Of a stretch of DNA of 64,000 bases, positions 23,732-34,100 are shown piece after piece. Below the pieces are notes generated by a model. The model saw only the letters and a program-made list of their open reading frames with translations, did not search any database and was not told where the DNA came from. A program made the translations under genes and the position numbers. The stretch covers positions 124,001-188,000 of the forward strand of contig JBCCCR010000003.1 of NCBI GenBank assembly GCA_039033415.1, given 5' to 3'. Each line of letters begins with the position of its first letter. Position 1 is the stretch's first letter. The stretch comes from Pseudomonadota bacterium. Lineage in GTDB: Bacteria; Pseudomonadota; Gammaproteobacteria; Xanthomonadales; SZUA-38.

Positions 23732-26593
23732 TCAGCGGCCTTTGAGTCTCGGCTCGAGCAGCTCGATAAAGTTGTCGGTCGCCTCGATCGCCAGCACCCG
23801 CTCTCGCTGGTCCGCAATGTCCTGCCCCAACTGCGCCATCAGCGCGGTGAACGTGGGCTGATCTGCCAGCGGCTCTACTCGTGGGTCGAAAAGCATCTGC
23901 TGATAGTGCCGGAAACCGGCGGCGTAGGCGTCCTGAAACAGGGCCAGTGCCGCTTCGTTGTGGCCGAGGAGCACCTGGTTCATTGCGCGCACCGACAGCA
24001 TCTCCGGGTTACCGCCAAGTCCAAGCTGCTGCAGCTTATCCAAGGCCTGTTCGATCTCGGCCAGCAGCTGATCCGCGCGGTCATGGTTTCCGGCCTGCTG
24101 CTGGGCGAAAGCCAGGATTTGAACCAGGTCGATCATGACCAGATCCTGAGTCTTTGGTATCGGCCAACGGATCGCTTTTTCCAGGTACTCAACGCCCGAC
24201 TCATAGTCTTCGTTGACAATTCGAATGGCGCCCACTACCGCCGCAAAAAAGGGCGGCGCGCGATCCAGGTCGAAGCCCTGCTCCGCCATCATTTGTGTCA
24301 GCGGTCCTTCCATCCGCTCGGGTAGTCCCTGCAGGCGATAGATGAAGACCCGGCGCATCCAGGTGCCGGGCGCCACGGGTGGCATCGATTCTGCAAGGTC
24401 TTGCCAATAATGAGCCTGTTCAAAAAGGGCCAGCCGCGCGTAGCCATAGGCAATGAAGGAGCAGAAGAAATAGGGGTCAGCATCGTTCTCCGCCTCAGCA
24501 AGGATCCACGACTTGCCCGCCGCAATGAGCTTGTCGAAGCGGCCGTAGCGGTCATAGAGCTGAAACAGCTCAGAGTAGGCTGGCTGGGGCGGATTGGGCA
24601 GATCAAGCAGCCGCAACAGCATCGCTTCGGCCGCCTCGAAATTCCCGGTGTTGCTGTGTCGGGTAGCCACGTTGGTCGCGAGACGAGGATCCAACGGGTT
24701 TCGCTTCAGGGCGGCGCTGAGCACCTCCCGCGACTCGTCTTCCTTCCCTTGGTCAATCAGCGCGTTGCTCAACCAGGTTGGCGCACCGGCGATATCGCGG
24801 TCCAGGCTCAACGCTCTTCGAAGCGGCTCAACGGCTGCCTCAACCTGGCCACTGTTCGACAGCACCAGGCCCTGCGCCGCGAGCACAAACGCTTCATCAG
24901 GGTTGAGCGCAAGAGCCGCGGCAACGTCCTTGGCGGCCTCGCCGCGCGGGTCGTCGCTGAGGCCGCTGCGCACCGGCGCCAACAGGAGCGTTAACGCGCG
25001 CCCGGCGAGCGGTGACGCGTATTCCGGGTCAGCAGCAATAGCGGCATTGAAATGACCAAGCGCCGCCCTGGCGAACCCTGGAGTTCTCGCCCGCAGGTAT
25101 TCGCGTCCGAGCAGAAACTCCTGGTAGGCGGCCGGCTTCGGTTCGTAGGTTGAAGGTGAGTCATCGGCAGCGAGGGTTGCTGAGAGCTGCGCCGCGACCG
25201 CCGACGCAACATCGCTCTGCAATGAAAAAACATCCGCCATCGAACGGTCGTAGGTCTCACTCCAGATACTTTGTCCGCGATGATCAGTCAGAAACGTGGT
25301 GATGCGGAGCTGGTCATCGACCTGGCGGACGCTGCCCGTTAACAGATAGCGAACCCTGAGGCGGCTGGCCAATTCCTGGGGTTCCAGCTCTGCCCCACGA
25401 AAAGCGAAGGAAGAGGCTCGAGCAACCACGTTTAGATCCGGAAACCGCGTCAGCTGATGCAGTATTTCTTCACTCAGGCCGTCACTAAATCGGCGACCGT
25501 CCTCGCCATCACCGAGATCCTCCAGCGGCAGGATCGCAATCGAGTTGGGTGGCCGGTCCGTTAGCTCGCCTCCAGTCGGCACGCTATCGGAGAGAAACTT
25601 GGCACCAGCCGCCAGTGCCAACACAACAAGACCGGCTGTCAGCAACTTTTTTAGCTGGGCCGGGCGATGAGCTGCGCTGGCCAACGCGTCCGAAACCTCA
25701 GCCACGGTTGGTCGTGTGGCCGGGTCGGACGCGAGGCAGCGCAGGGTAAGCGCTCGAAGGCGCCGGGGCAGCGCTCGGCCATCGATCGACCGGCGGCCGC
25801 TTTGCTCACCGAGCTCCTCCAGCGACAAGGGTTTCAAGGGATAAGTGCCGGTGAGCAGGTAATATAAAACGACACCGAACGCGTAGATGTCGGTCTCGGG
25901 CGATAGGGGCATACCGCTGAGGAGTTCCGGCGCCATCGCTACCGGAGAACCCGTGAAGGCGGGTGTACCTGGCTCTCCCCCGGAGCCAAAATCCATCAGG
26001 ATCGGCGTCTGATCCGACTGGAGCATGATGTTGCCAGGCTTGATATCCCCATGCACCAGACCCGCTTCGTGAATCGCTGCCAGCGCTTCGCTGAGTGGCC
26101 GCGCCACGGCTAGGGTGTGCTCGATGCCGAGAGGCCCGTCCCGATTGATCCGCTGTTTTAGCGTGTCACCCTCTATCAACTCTGACCAGATGCCTGCCTG
26201 ACCGTCATCGATTTCAGCACCATGGATTGTCAGCACGTTGGGGTGACGCACCCGCGCCAGGCGCCGGGCTTCTTCGACGAGGTCCGCGGGGTTTGGGCCC
26301 TCGCCTTCCCTATCGCGGTGCGCCAGCTTGAGGGCTACATCCCGCTTTAAGGTGGAATCATACGCGCGGTAGACCTTGCCAAAACCACCCTCGCCAATTT
26401 CCTCACGAGCGCTCAAGTGTCGCCAGTGGAAAACAAAGTCCCCGTCGGTATTCCCGCCCGTCTCACCCAATTTGAATGCCTGCACGACGCGGCTCAGCTG
26501 GTACAAACCGGGGGAGACCCGCTCCGCGTCGTCCCCAACCGGCTCCCCGTCAGCGATCGCTTTCAGCAGGCGGTCTTTGTCTTGCCTATCCAT
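23732..26593 (-). CDS. Ser/Thr protein kinase with TolB-like and TPR domains
   Basis: A 953-residue transmembrane kinase. The kinase domain (~65-310) has IGEGGFGKVYRA, VALKLAH, the catalytic loop VHGDIKPGN, DFG in LMDFGSGG and the APELL segment. The catalytic loop is HGD instead of HRD, so activation-loop phosphorylation may not be needed. A single helix (LLTAGLVVLALAAGAKFL, ~320-340) follows, then a TolB/FlgO-type domain (SIAILPLEDLGDGEDGRRFS to IWSETYDR) and at least eight TPR-like repeats to the end, presumably extracytoplasmic. The signal is unknown. The gene starts 67 bases after the stop of the DUF1838 gene on the same strand, so it may be the second gene of that operon. Confidence 0.93.
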   Translation of the reverse strand: MDRQDKDRLLKAIADGEPVGDDAERVSPGLYQLSRVVQAFKLGETGGNTDGDFVFHWRHLSAREEIGEGGFGKVYRAYDSTLKRDVALKLAHRDREGEGPNPADLVEEARRLARVRHPNVLTIHGAEIDDGQAGIWSELIEGDTLKQRINRDGPLGIEHTLAVARPLSEALAAIHEAGLVHGDIKPGNIMLQSDQTPILMDFGSGGEPGTPAFTGSPVAMAPELLSGMPLSPETDIYAFGVVLYYLLTGTYPLKPLSLEELGEQSGRRSIDGRALPRRLRALTLRCLASDPATRPTVAEVSDALASAAHRPAQLKKLLTAGLVVLALAAGAKFLSDSVPTGGELTDRPPNSIAILPLEDLGDGEDGRRFSDGLSEEILHQLTRFPDLNVVARASSFAFRGAELEPQELASRLRVRYLLTGSVRQVDDQLRITTFLTDHRGQSIWSETYDRSMADVFSLQSDVASAVAAQLSATLAADDSPSTYEPKPAAYQEFLLGREYLRARTPGFARAALGHFNAAIAADPEYASPLAGRALTLLLAPVRSGLSDDPRGEAAKDVAAALALNPDEAFVLAAQGLVLSNSGQVEAAVEPLRRALSLDRDIAGAPTWLSNALIDQGKEDESREVLSAALKRNPLDPRLATNVATRHSNTGNFEAAEAMLLRLLDLPNPPQPAYSELFQLYDRYGRFDKLIAAGKSWILAEAENDADPYFFCSFIAYGYARLALFEQAHYWQDLAESMPPVAPGTWMRRVFIYRLQGLPERMEGPLTQMMAEQGFDLDRAPPFFAAVVGAIRIVNEDYESGVEYLEKAIRWPIPKTQDLVMIDLVQILAFAQQQAGNHDRADQLLAEIEQALDKLQQLGLGGNPEMLSVRAMNQVLLGHNEAALALFQDAYAAGFRHYQQMLFDPRVEPLADQPTFTALMAQLGQDIADQRERVLAIEATDNFIELLEPRLKGR

Positions 26594-26660
26594 GGATCAT
26601 GGCGCCGAGTGCCGGGGTGTCCATCGCACAAGCCGACGTTGCATGGAGCAATCTCCCGGG

Positions 26661-27749
26661 TCAGCCGCGTTTGAGGGCGCCCTTCCCTGTGGGCGGCCTG
26701 ATTTCGTCTGCTGCTGGCTTCCAGGGATGTCCCTCGGTTTCCGGCGCAACGTCCTGGGAATAGGCGGTCCAGGTGTCGAGCCGCGGCGAGGAGCGGGGCC
26801 AACCTTCAACCGGCTCCAGATACTGGGGAGCTCGGCGCTCCAGATAATCGAGCACCTTGCGGGGCACGTCGTCATAACCTGACAGCCCGTTGTGGCTATG
26901 CATCCGTCCGCTGAGCACGCCGGATTCAAGCCCACTGCCGCCCATGCCCATCCAGGGCCACCACTGGGACGAGCGGGAGAACCCGGCATACATCCGAACA
27001 GTGGGAAGGTCACGGTCCTCCAGCTCTCGGCGCGAGACCTTGAAGGTGAAGTGCTCGGCTGGGCTGACGATCGGCCCGGTCGACGACACGGGCCAACCTT
27101 CTGGCGTTACCGGATTCTTGTGGTAATGGGTGTAGTCCCAGGCGAGCAGCAGGTCGTCGCCGTACTGCTCAAATGGCATCAGAAACGGATAGCGTCCGTT
27201 TTCGTCCGGAAAGATCGACCCCTCGTTCATCAGCGTCGGCGTATCCGGGTTGCCTGGCACAACAAACTTGGGCATCTCCACGCCCAGCGTTCCGCCACCG
27301 CCGGGATTGTAAAAGTGGTAGACCTCGACTTTCTTGCCGGTGTAGGGGTTGTCCCAAACCTCGAGCACCTCGCGAGTACGCAGGTCGGTGAACAGCCCAA
27401 CTTCCCGGGTTTTGATCTTCAGATCGCGATTTTCGTCGATCTCAGCCTGGAGAACCCCAATTCCTTCAAAGTTGAAGAGCGGCCGCATCCGATCGGTGCC
27501 CACTCGACCGTACATCAGTCCGTGAAAGGCACCGATGACCGGTTCACTATAGCCGGCCCAGATTTTGCCGAAGGCGTAGAGATTGTCGCGAGGGTCGCTG
27601 TAGTCCAGGCCGCCGGGGAGCGACTCGACCTTGCCGTGCCGAGCCAGGGCCGGCCCGGTTGAACCCAGCATTAGTCCAGCACCCGCAACACCCGCCATGC
27701 GCAGCGCCTCGCGCCGGCTGACCAGATGATCTATCAGGAATGACTGCAT
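26661..27749 (-). CDS. Tat-exported DUF1838 family protein
   Basis: The start at 27749 has GGGAGG about eight bases upstream and gives a twin-arginine signal (SRREALRMAGVAGAGLMLG), so the protein is exported folded. The mature ~330 residues match DUF1838 as I know it: YAFGKIWAGYSEPVIGAFHG, VYHFYNPGGGG and a GGSGLESGVLSGRMHSHNG block near the C-terminus. The family's function is not established. The longer frame to 27875 lacks a binding site and buries the Tat motif. The kinase gene is 67 bases downstream. Confidence 0.88.
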   Translation of the reverse strand: MQSFLIDHLVSRREALRMAGVAGAGLMLGSTGPALARHGKVESLPGGLDYSDPRDNLYAFGKIWAGYSEPVIGAFHGLMYGRVGTDRMRPLFNFEGIGVLQAEIDENRDLKIKTREVGLFTDLRTREVLEVWDNPYTGKKVEVYHFYNPGGGGTLGVEMPKFVVPGNPDTPTLMNEGSIFPDENGRYPFLMPFEQYGDDLLLAWDYTHYHKNPVTPEGWPVSSTGPIVSPAEHFTFKVSRRELEDRDLPTVRMYAGFSRSSQWWPWMGMGGSGLESGVLSGRMHSHNGLSGYDDVPRKVLDYLERRAPQYLEPVEGWPRSSPRLDTWTAYSQDVAPETEGHPWKPAADEIRPPTGKGALKRG

Positions 27750-28070
27750 TTCACACCCTCCCAGCCCGATGCAACACCACTTCGGACTGCCACAACCATA
27801 GGCAATTCCTTTTGCGTGGGCAATGGAACGAATTAGACCGTTCGAACGCACATCCGAATAGCAAGGAGCCGCCAAGCGGCGGGCCAGGACCGTGATCTAC
27901 GCCATTCTTCTATTGGTTGTTCACTTTGAGACGCATCGTCGTTGTGTTCTTTAGAAAGGCCCTATTTGGTCCCACAACGCACCGTGCGAGGCAGGACCGT
28001 CCACGGGTTTTGTTGGTGAACAGACCAGGGCCATTCCAGGCTGCTCGCCCAGCGAACAAAGGGAATTCGC
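27750..28070. other. Divergent intergenic region (321 bases)
   Basis: Separates the DUF1838 gene (minus) from the FG-GAP gene (plus) and must hold both promoters. TTGTGT near 27946 and TATTTG about 17 bases further on could be a weak promoter for the FG-GAP gene. AAGGGA precedes the ATG at 28071. I see no gene, inverted repeat or riboswitch. Confidence 0.4.
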
Positions 28071-30764
28071 ATGACAAAACGACATCATCGTCGCCGACTC
28101 GCGCTAACTGTTTCGGCAGCTCTCGCCACAAGCGCTCCGCTTCCTGCGCAGGAGCTTGTTGAGCTTGGCCAACTTAATGGCACAAACGGTTTCGCAATCA
28201 ACGGAGAGGGTACCGATCACTTTTCTGGCCGCGCGATCAGTGGCATCGGAGACATCAACGGCGACGGATTTGATGACCTCGTCATCGGCGCACCGCGGGG
28301 AGATAACGGCAGCAACGACTATCGAGGTATTTCCTACGTGGTTTTCGGCAGCGACTCCGGCTTCCCTGCCAATCTGGAGCTTGCGACGCTCAACGGCACC
28401 AATGGATTCGCTCTGCTCGGGTTGAATCCCGACGACGAATTCGGCCATACGGTCGGCGGCGCCGGGGACGTCAACGGGGATGGTCTGAATGATCTGTTGA
28501 TCGGTACTGAGTTCGCTAACCTCAGCTTCGTGTTGTTCGGGAGAGAGACACCTTTCTCTCCACGCAGTTTCCTATCCGAAATCACTGCGAATGAGGGTTT
28601 CCGCATCACGGGCGCCGGCTCTGGCGATGCCGCAGGTGGCGCAGTCAGCATTGCTGGTGACGTTAACGGTGATGGCTTTGACGACATACTAATCGGCGCC
28701 GCTTTTGCCGACCCCAATGGAAGTATCAACGCTGGCGCGAGCTACATCGTGTTCGGCACCGACGCGGGTTTTCCGTCCAATCTCGACCTTGGCACACTCA
28801 ACGGATCTAACGGCTTTGTGATGAACGGAGAGGCAGCTGGAGATTTTGCTGGCCTCGCCGTTAGCGGTGCCGGCGACATCAATGCCGATGGTTTTGATGA
28901 TCTGCTGATCGGCGCACAAAACGCGTCGCCGACAAACGGGACGGCTGCCGGCATAACCTACGTTATCTTTGGTTTTGATGATTTTGCGATCGATCTCATC
29001 AGTCTCGCCAACGTTGGCCGTGGCGGTGGCACCAGCAGTGTCGGTCTTACTATTGACGGGCTTGCGCCCTTTGACCTTCTTGGAATCGCCGTGAGTGACG
29101 CGGGAGATATCAACGGCGACGGCTTTGGAGATGTGTTGCTCGGCGCTGACCCGGCTGGCGGATCGGGCCCTGGCACCAGCTATGTCGTGCTGGGCTCCGA
29201 CCAGCAGTTTCCATCAAGCCTGGATCTTAGCTCGCTCGACGGTTCCAACGGGTTTACGATCAACGGCGTCGCCTCTGAAGACGGCGCTGGGCTTTCCGTC
29301 AGCAGCGCAGGTGATGTCAATGGAGATGGCCTCGACGATTTTCTGGTCGGTGCCCGACGAGCAGATCCGGTTGGCAAGACGAATGCTGGCATCACTTACC
29401 TAATCTATGGCACCACTGCCGGCTATCCCGCCACGCTGGATTTGGCTTCCGTCGACGGCGGAAACGGTTTCGCGATCAACGGCGTCGCCGGCGCTGATTA
29501 TGCAGGCCGTGCGGTAAGCGGTGGGGGCGACATCAACGGCGATGGCCTTGACGACCTTTTCATCGGCGCACCCTACGCCGATTCGAGCGGAGTCAATCGC
29601 AACGGAAGCAGCTACGTGTTGTTTGGCAACAGCGCTCCGCTAACCCGAGCCGACTCAGCAACACTGTTCTCTCAGCTGGAGGACGAAACCGCACCACAGG
29701 GAAGTCCGCTGGAAAGCACCATCATAAACGCCTACCTCGACGCCGATCCATTTGCCGGGATGGCGGTGATTGCCGATTCCAGCACCCCAGGCCAAGGCAT
29801 CTGGCAGTACAGCGCTGACGGCAGCAGCTGGAGCAGTGTCCCCGGTACCGTGAGTGATCAGACGGCGCTGGTTCTCTCGGCAACTGACCTGCTGCGTTTC
29901 GTTCCAGAACCCGACTTTGAGGGCGTGCCCGGACCACTGAGCGTGCGCCTGTGGGACGGACGCTGGCGACAGCCCGGTACCGATGTGGATATCACGCTGG
30001 CGACCGGAGCTTTCGGCGGGTTCTCCCGCGACGAGGAGCTGCTCGACGTCTCGGTCGAGATCATTGGGATCAACGATGCCCCATCCTTCAGCGCCAGCAA
30101 CCCACCGGCGGTCAATGAAGACCCGGGGGGCGTCACCGTATCCGGATGGGCCAACTTTGATCCGGGCGCGCCCGGCGAAAGCGGCCAGTTCCCGCTGGTT
30201 TACCAGGTTGAAAACATCTCTAGCCCGGGCCTCTTCTCGGTGCTGCCCACTATCGGCACGCTGGGCAATCTGGTCTATAACGCCGCCCCGGACGTCAGCG
30301 GAACAAGCACCTTCGATGTCCGCGTGGTCGACAATGGCGGTATCGCCAACGGCGGTGTCGACGTGTCCGGTTTTCAAACCTTCACGATCACCGTCAATCC
30401 GGTCAACGATCCACCGGGCTTCAGCGCGGAAGATCCGCCGGTGGTTGCGATCGATGCCGGACCACAGACGGTTGCTGGCTGGGCCACCTTTGACCCTGGT
30501 GCGCCGGACGAGCAAGGTCAGCAGGCGAGCTATCAGGTGCTGGGGGTTGAAGATGCTGGCTTGTTTGCGACTCCGCCCTCGGTGGACAGCAGCGGCAATC
30601 TCACCTATACCGCTACGCCCGGTGTCGAAGGCTCCACTGAGTTCACGGTCCAAGTGAACGACAGCGGCGGCACCGCCAACGGGGGAACCGATACCTCCAG
30701 CGCACAGACGTTTGTGATCCGCATCGGTGCCGAAACCCTCTTTGCCGATAGTTTCGAGGACTAA
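28071..30764 (+). CDS. Exported seven-bladed FG-GAP protein, paralogue
   Basis: An 897-residue protein with a signal peptide (LALTVSAALATSAPLPAQ) and AAGGGA before the start. It has the same plan as the protein at 7473-10169: seven FG-GAP blades with calcium loops such as GDINGDGFDDLVIGAP and GDVNGDGFDDILIGAA, an Ig-like segment (STPGQGIWQYSADGSSW), then two cadherin-like repeats (PPAVNEDPGGVTVSGW; PPVVAIDAGPQTVAGW). The end TLFADSFED carries the shared C-terminal motif. The blades are more diverged and vary in length (the second is shortened, the fourth lengthened). One loop reads DINADGFDD and another DINGDGFGD, so calcium binding may be weaker there. Likely a secreted or surface protein of unknown partner. 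Confidence 0.93.
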   Translation: MTKRHHRRRLALTVSAALATSAPLPAQELVELGQLNGTNGFAINGEGTDHFSGRAISGIGDINGDGFDDLVIGAPRGDNGSNDYRGISYVVFGSDSGFPANLELATLNGTNGFALLGLNPDDEFGHTVGGAGDVNGDGLNDLLIGTEFANLSFVLFGRETPFSPRSFLSEITANEGFRITGAGSGDAAGGAVSIAGDVNGDGFDDILIGAAFADPNGSINAGASYIVFGTDAGFPSNLDLGTLNGSNGFVMNGEAAGDFAGLAVSGAGDINADGFDDLLIGAQNASPTNGTAAGITYVIFGFDDFAIDLISLANVGRGGGTSSVGLTIDGLAPFDLLGIAVSDAGDINGDGFGDVLLGADPAGGSGPGTSYVVLGSDQQFPSSLDLSSLDGSNGFTINGVASEDGAGLSVSSAGDVNGDGLDDFLVGARRADPVGKTNAGITYLIYGTTAGYPATLDLASVDGGNGFAINGVAGADYAGRAVSGGGDINGDGLDDLFIGAPYADSSGVNRNGSSYVLFGNSAPLTRADSATLFSQLEDETAPQGSPLESTIINAYLDADPFAGMAVIADSSTPGQGIWQYSADGSSWSSVPGTVSDQTALVLSATDLLRFVPEPDFEGVPGPLSVRLWDGRWRQPGTDVDITLATGAFGGFSRDEELLDVSVEIIGINDAPSFSASNPPAVNEDPGGVTVSGWANFDPGAPGESGQFPLVYQVENISSPGLFSVLPTIGTLGNLVYNAAPDVSGTSTFDVRVVDNGGIANGGVDVSGFQTFTITVNPVNDPPGFSAEDPPVVAIDAGPQTVAGWATFDPGAPDEQGQQASYQVLGVEDAGLFATPPSVDSSGNLTYTATPGVEGSTEFTVQVNDSGGTANGGTDTSSAQTFVIRIGAETLFADSFED

Positions 30765-30902
30765 GCTCGCCGCAGAGCTTTTCTCCAGCGCGACCCACTA
30801 CAAGAATCGGGTCGTGGGGTTCCGGCCTCCGGTCGCCGCTGGCGCGGATTACGCCGCAATCTCGCATGAACAGTCAGGATCAAGGAATAAGGATGTCGAG
30901 CT
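30765..30902. other. Spacer before the YD-repeat gene pair
   Basis: A possible imperfect hairpin (GACCC...GGGTC around 30790-30814) follows the FG-GAP stop and may attenuate read-through. AAGGAATAAGG lies about 10-20 bases before the ATG at 30903. Nothing else is seen. Confidence 0.35.
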
Positions 30903-31142
30903 ATGACGGAGAAAACGCGCGAGGTGCGCCGTTTGGCGCTGCTGGTCGGTTGCGCTGTCGGGGCGGTCGCTCTAGCTGAAACGTACACCTACGATGACGC
31001 TGGCCGATTGACCGGTATCGTCTACGACGATCCGGACCGGACCTTGATTCGGCTGGAGCTGGATGATGCGGGCAACCTGGTCAGCCAGTCGCGGTCGACG
31101 GAGTTTGTTTTTATCGACAGCTTTGAGGAGTCGTCACCATGA
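30903..31142 (+). CDS. Minimal YD-repeat exported protein (79 residues)
   Basis: A very short protein with an N-terminal signal (LALLVGCAVGAVALA, cleavage before ETYTY), one YD/RHS repeat (TYDDAGRLTGIVYDD, then LDDAGNLVSQS) and the shared ending FVFIDSFEESSP. Its stop codon overlaps the start of the giant YD protein (ATGA at 31139-31142), so the two are translationally coupled. It may be a reduced relative of a long YD protein or a small partner of the next one. Its real coding status is supported by signal peptide, repeat, motif and overlap together. Confidence 0.8.
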   Translation: MTEKTREVRRLALLVGCAVGAVALAETYTYDDAGRLTGIVYDDPDRTLIRLELDDAGNLVSQSRSTEFVFIDSFEESSP

Positions 31143-34100
31143 GGGGCGCTCCGGCAATTTTGGCTTCGCGAGTTCTTGTGGTCGCACTGCTGGTTCTTTG
31201 TCAGATACCGATAGCTTCGGCGCAGGACGCCTATCGCGTCAGGGACCTTCGGCCCGGTCCGAACAGCTCGACGCCGGGTGGACCATTCGAGGTCTCAAAC
31301 GGGCTCCTATACTTCTCAGCGAACACCGGGACCGACGGCAGCATTGTCGTCGATCTTTGGCAAAGTGACGGGACAGCGCTGGGTACGCGCATCGCGATGG
31401 ATTCCGTGGGTAGTCAAAACCCCAAATTTCTGACGGATGTCGATGGTGAGCTCTACTATGTGGCCACCGAATCCAATACCGGACGCGAACTGTGGCGACT
31501 GGTCGGCGGCAATCCACAGCGCGTGACCGATATCCGCAGCGGCACCCTGTCTTCCAACCCCGAGGGTATCGTTAACGTCAACGGTACCGTCTACTTCACC
31601 GCCATCAGCGACGCGTTTGGACGGGAGCTCTATCGCACCGATGGCGTAGGCGCGGTCCAGGTCGTCGACCTGACGCCCGGGGATGAAGACACCGAATTTG
31701 CAAACATCGGGACTGTCCCTAATTTTGTCGCTTTGGGTGACCAGCTGCTGTTCGTTGCTGACGACGGAGTAAGTGGACGTGAACTGTGGCGCACCCAGGG
31801 AACGGCAGCGACCACGGTGCGTTTGACCGATTTCGCTCCGGGCAGCGAATCGACATTGTCTTACCGAAACGACCCGGATGCCGGGGACAGGTTTGAAAAC
31901 CTGTTGACCGTCGGTAATCAGGTTTTTTTTTCGGGCACCCTGGCTCCTAATAACCACTTTCTCGGTGTCACCGACGGAACGGAAGCTGGAACACGCGTGC
32001 TCCGGGAGTTTGGCAGAGCACGCCCCAACGATTTCGCCGAACTCAACGGCCGGCTGCTTTTTTCGGCAGACGAGCTCTGGCAGAGCGACGGTACCATCGC
32101 CGGCACGACGGAATTAGCCGACATCAGTCTTTTCGGTCCGTCTTTTCCAACCTTTCTCACCACCGTCGGCAACTTTACCTATTTCACAGTTCTCGGCGAC
32201 AGCGGTGACGAATTTTGGCGCACTGACGGAACCAGCGCTGGCACGATTCTGCTGGCGCCCATAGGCACCGGTAAGCCCATTGGACTTGACGGCGTCGCGT
32301 ACTTTTCGGCCGCGGATGACCAATTCGGCCAGGAGCTTTGGGCCAGCAACGGCATGCCTTTAGGTACCATTGGCCTGACCGATATTAACCCCGGTCCTGG
32401 CAGCGCCGTGTTTAACCAGCTAGGTGCCGTGAACGGTCGGGTGTTCATGGCTGCTGACGACGGAGTCAGCGGGGAGGAGCTTTGGGCCATCCGGGTGGGT
32501 GAAGTCACCGAAACCGACAGCGCGGCAAATTTCGAGCTGAGCGGCAGCACGGGCGACCCAATCAATACGTTCACCGGCGAGCTTTTTGAGAGTCCCGCGC
32601 CGGACATCGATCTCGGCGGACCGCTGCCGATCATCTTCAGCCGTTACTACGCCTCGGGCCTCAACGCGGACAGCGTCGTTGGCTCAATGGGCCGGAACTG
32701 GCGTCACTACTATGAATGGAATCTGATCCGCAGCCCGGGTACGGCGGAGATCATCACGCCCCGCGGCCGACGACTTCAATTTCTCGACGAAAATGGCACC
32801 TGGAATCTGGTGGGCGTCTCGGTCGACCAACCCTGGCAGCTGGTCACCGAAGGTAACCGCCTGGTGCTGGGCGATCCCGCCACTCAGTTGCTGTACGTTT
32901 TCGACGCCAACGATCGTCTCACCCAGATCCAGAATGTTAGCGGCAACACCCTCACGCTCACCTACAGTGGTGCAGGATTGCTAACCAACGTCGCCGACGG
33001 CCTCGGCCGCAGCCTGACGTTTTCCCAGCAGCCTGGCGGGCTGCTGACTCAGCTTGAAGATGACAACAGCAGAGTCGTCGCGTTCGGTCATACAGGCGAG
33101 GATCTGACCACGTTGACGGACGTGAGGGGCGGACAGACCCGCTACAGCTATACCGGTGCGGGGCTGCTCACCAGCATGGAACTGCCCGAGGGCAACGTTC
33201 GTTTCAGGCAAACCTGGGATGACCAGCAGCGGGTGTCGACGCAAAGCGACGACGACGGCAACGTGATGAGCCTGACGTACGAAGGCGCGCAAACGCGCAT
33301 CGTTGATCCGTTGCTGAACGAGCAGGTGCATGAGCATAACGGCGGCGGCCAGCTCACCGGGATCACCGACGCGGAAGGCGAAACCACGGGCTACGTGAGC
33401 GACGGCGACGGGCGCAGGGCCGGCGTGGTAGATCGTCTCGGCGGCACGTCCTCGTTCCAATACAGCCCTGACAGCGGCCTGTTGGAGCAGCTCACGCGCG
33501 CTGACGGCCAGTCCATCAACTATCAGGAGGCCGACTATGTTGTGCGCGGCATCACGTTCCGCAACTACACGTCCATCACCTACCCCGACGGCACCAGTAT
33601 TGGCTTTGGCCGAGACGGCGCCGGGCGCCTGACTTCGCTGACGGACCAGGCGGGTGGCGTCTGGACATTCTCAAGAAACGCCGCCGGCCAGCTGCTCAGC
33701 TCGACCAATCCGCTCGGCGGGACCACCATCCAGACCTTCAACCCAGACGGGACCCTTGCAACACGCACGGATCCTGCGGGCGATACGACCTCGTTCTCCT
33801 ACGATTCCCTGCGTCGGCTCACCGGGATCACTTATCCGGGCGCTGACTCGGTCACGCTGACGCTTAACGACGCTGATCAGCTTACGGCCGTTACCGACGC
33901 ACGCGGAAATACAACCAGCCTCAGCTATGACGCCAACGGCCGCCTGACGGGTTTTATCGATCGCGCCGGCGAAGCCCGTTTGTATGGCTATGACAGCAGC
34001 GGACGCCTGACCAGCGTCCAGCGTCCAGAGGGTCACGTTGTCAGTCTGGACTATGACAGCCGAGGACTCCTCGCGGAACTCGAGGACAATCTCGGTGAGC

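Noticed and set aside
29655-30653. A 332-codon minus-strand open frame inside the second FG-GAP gene
   Set aside because: The plus strand carries clear cadherin-like and Ig-like repeats; the antisense frame has no domain or start signal.
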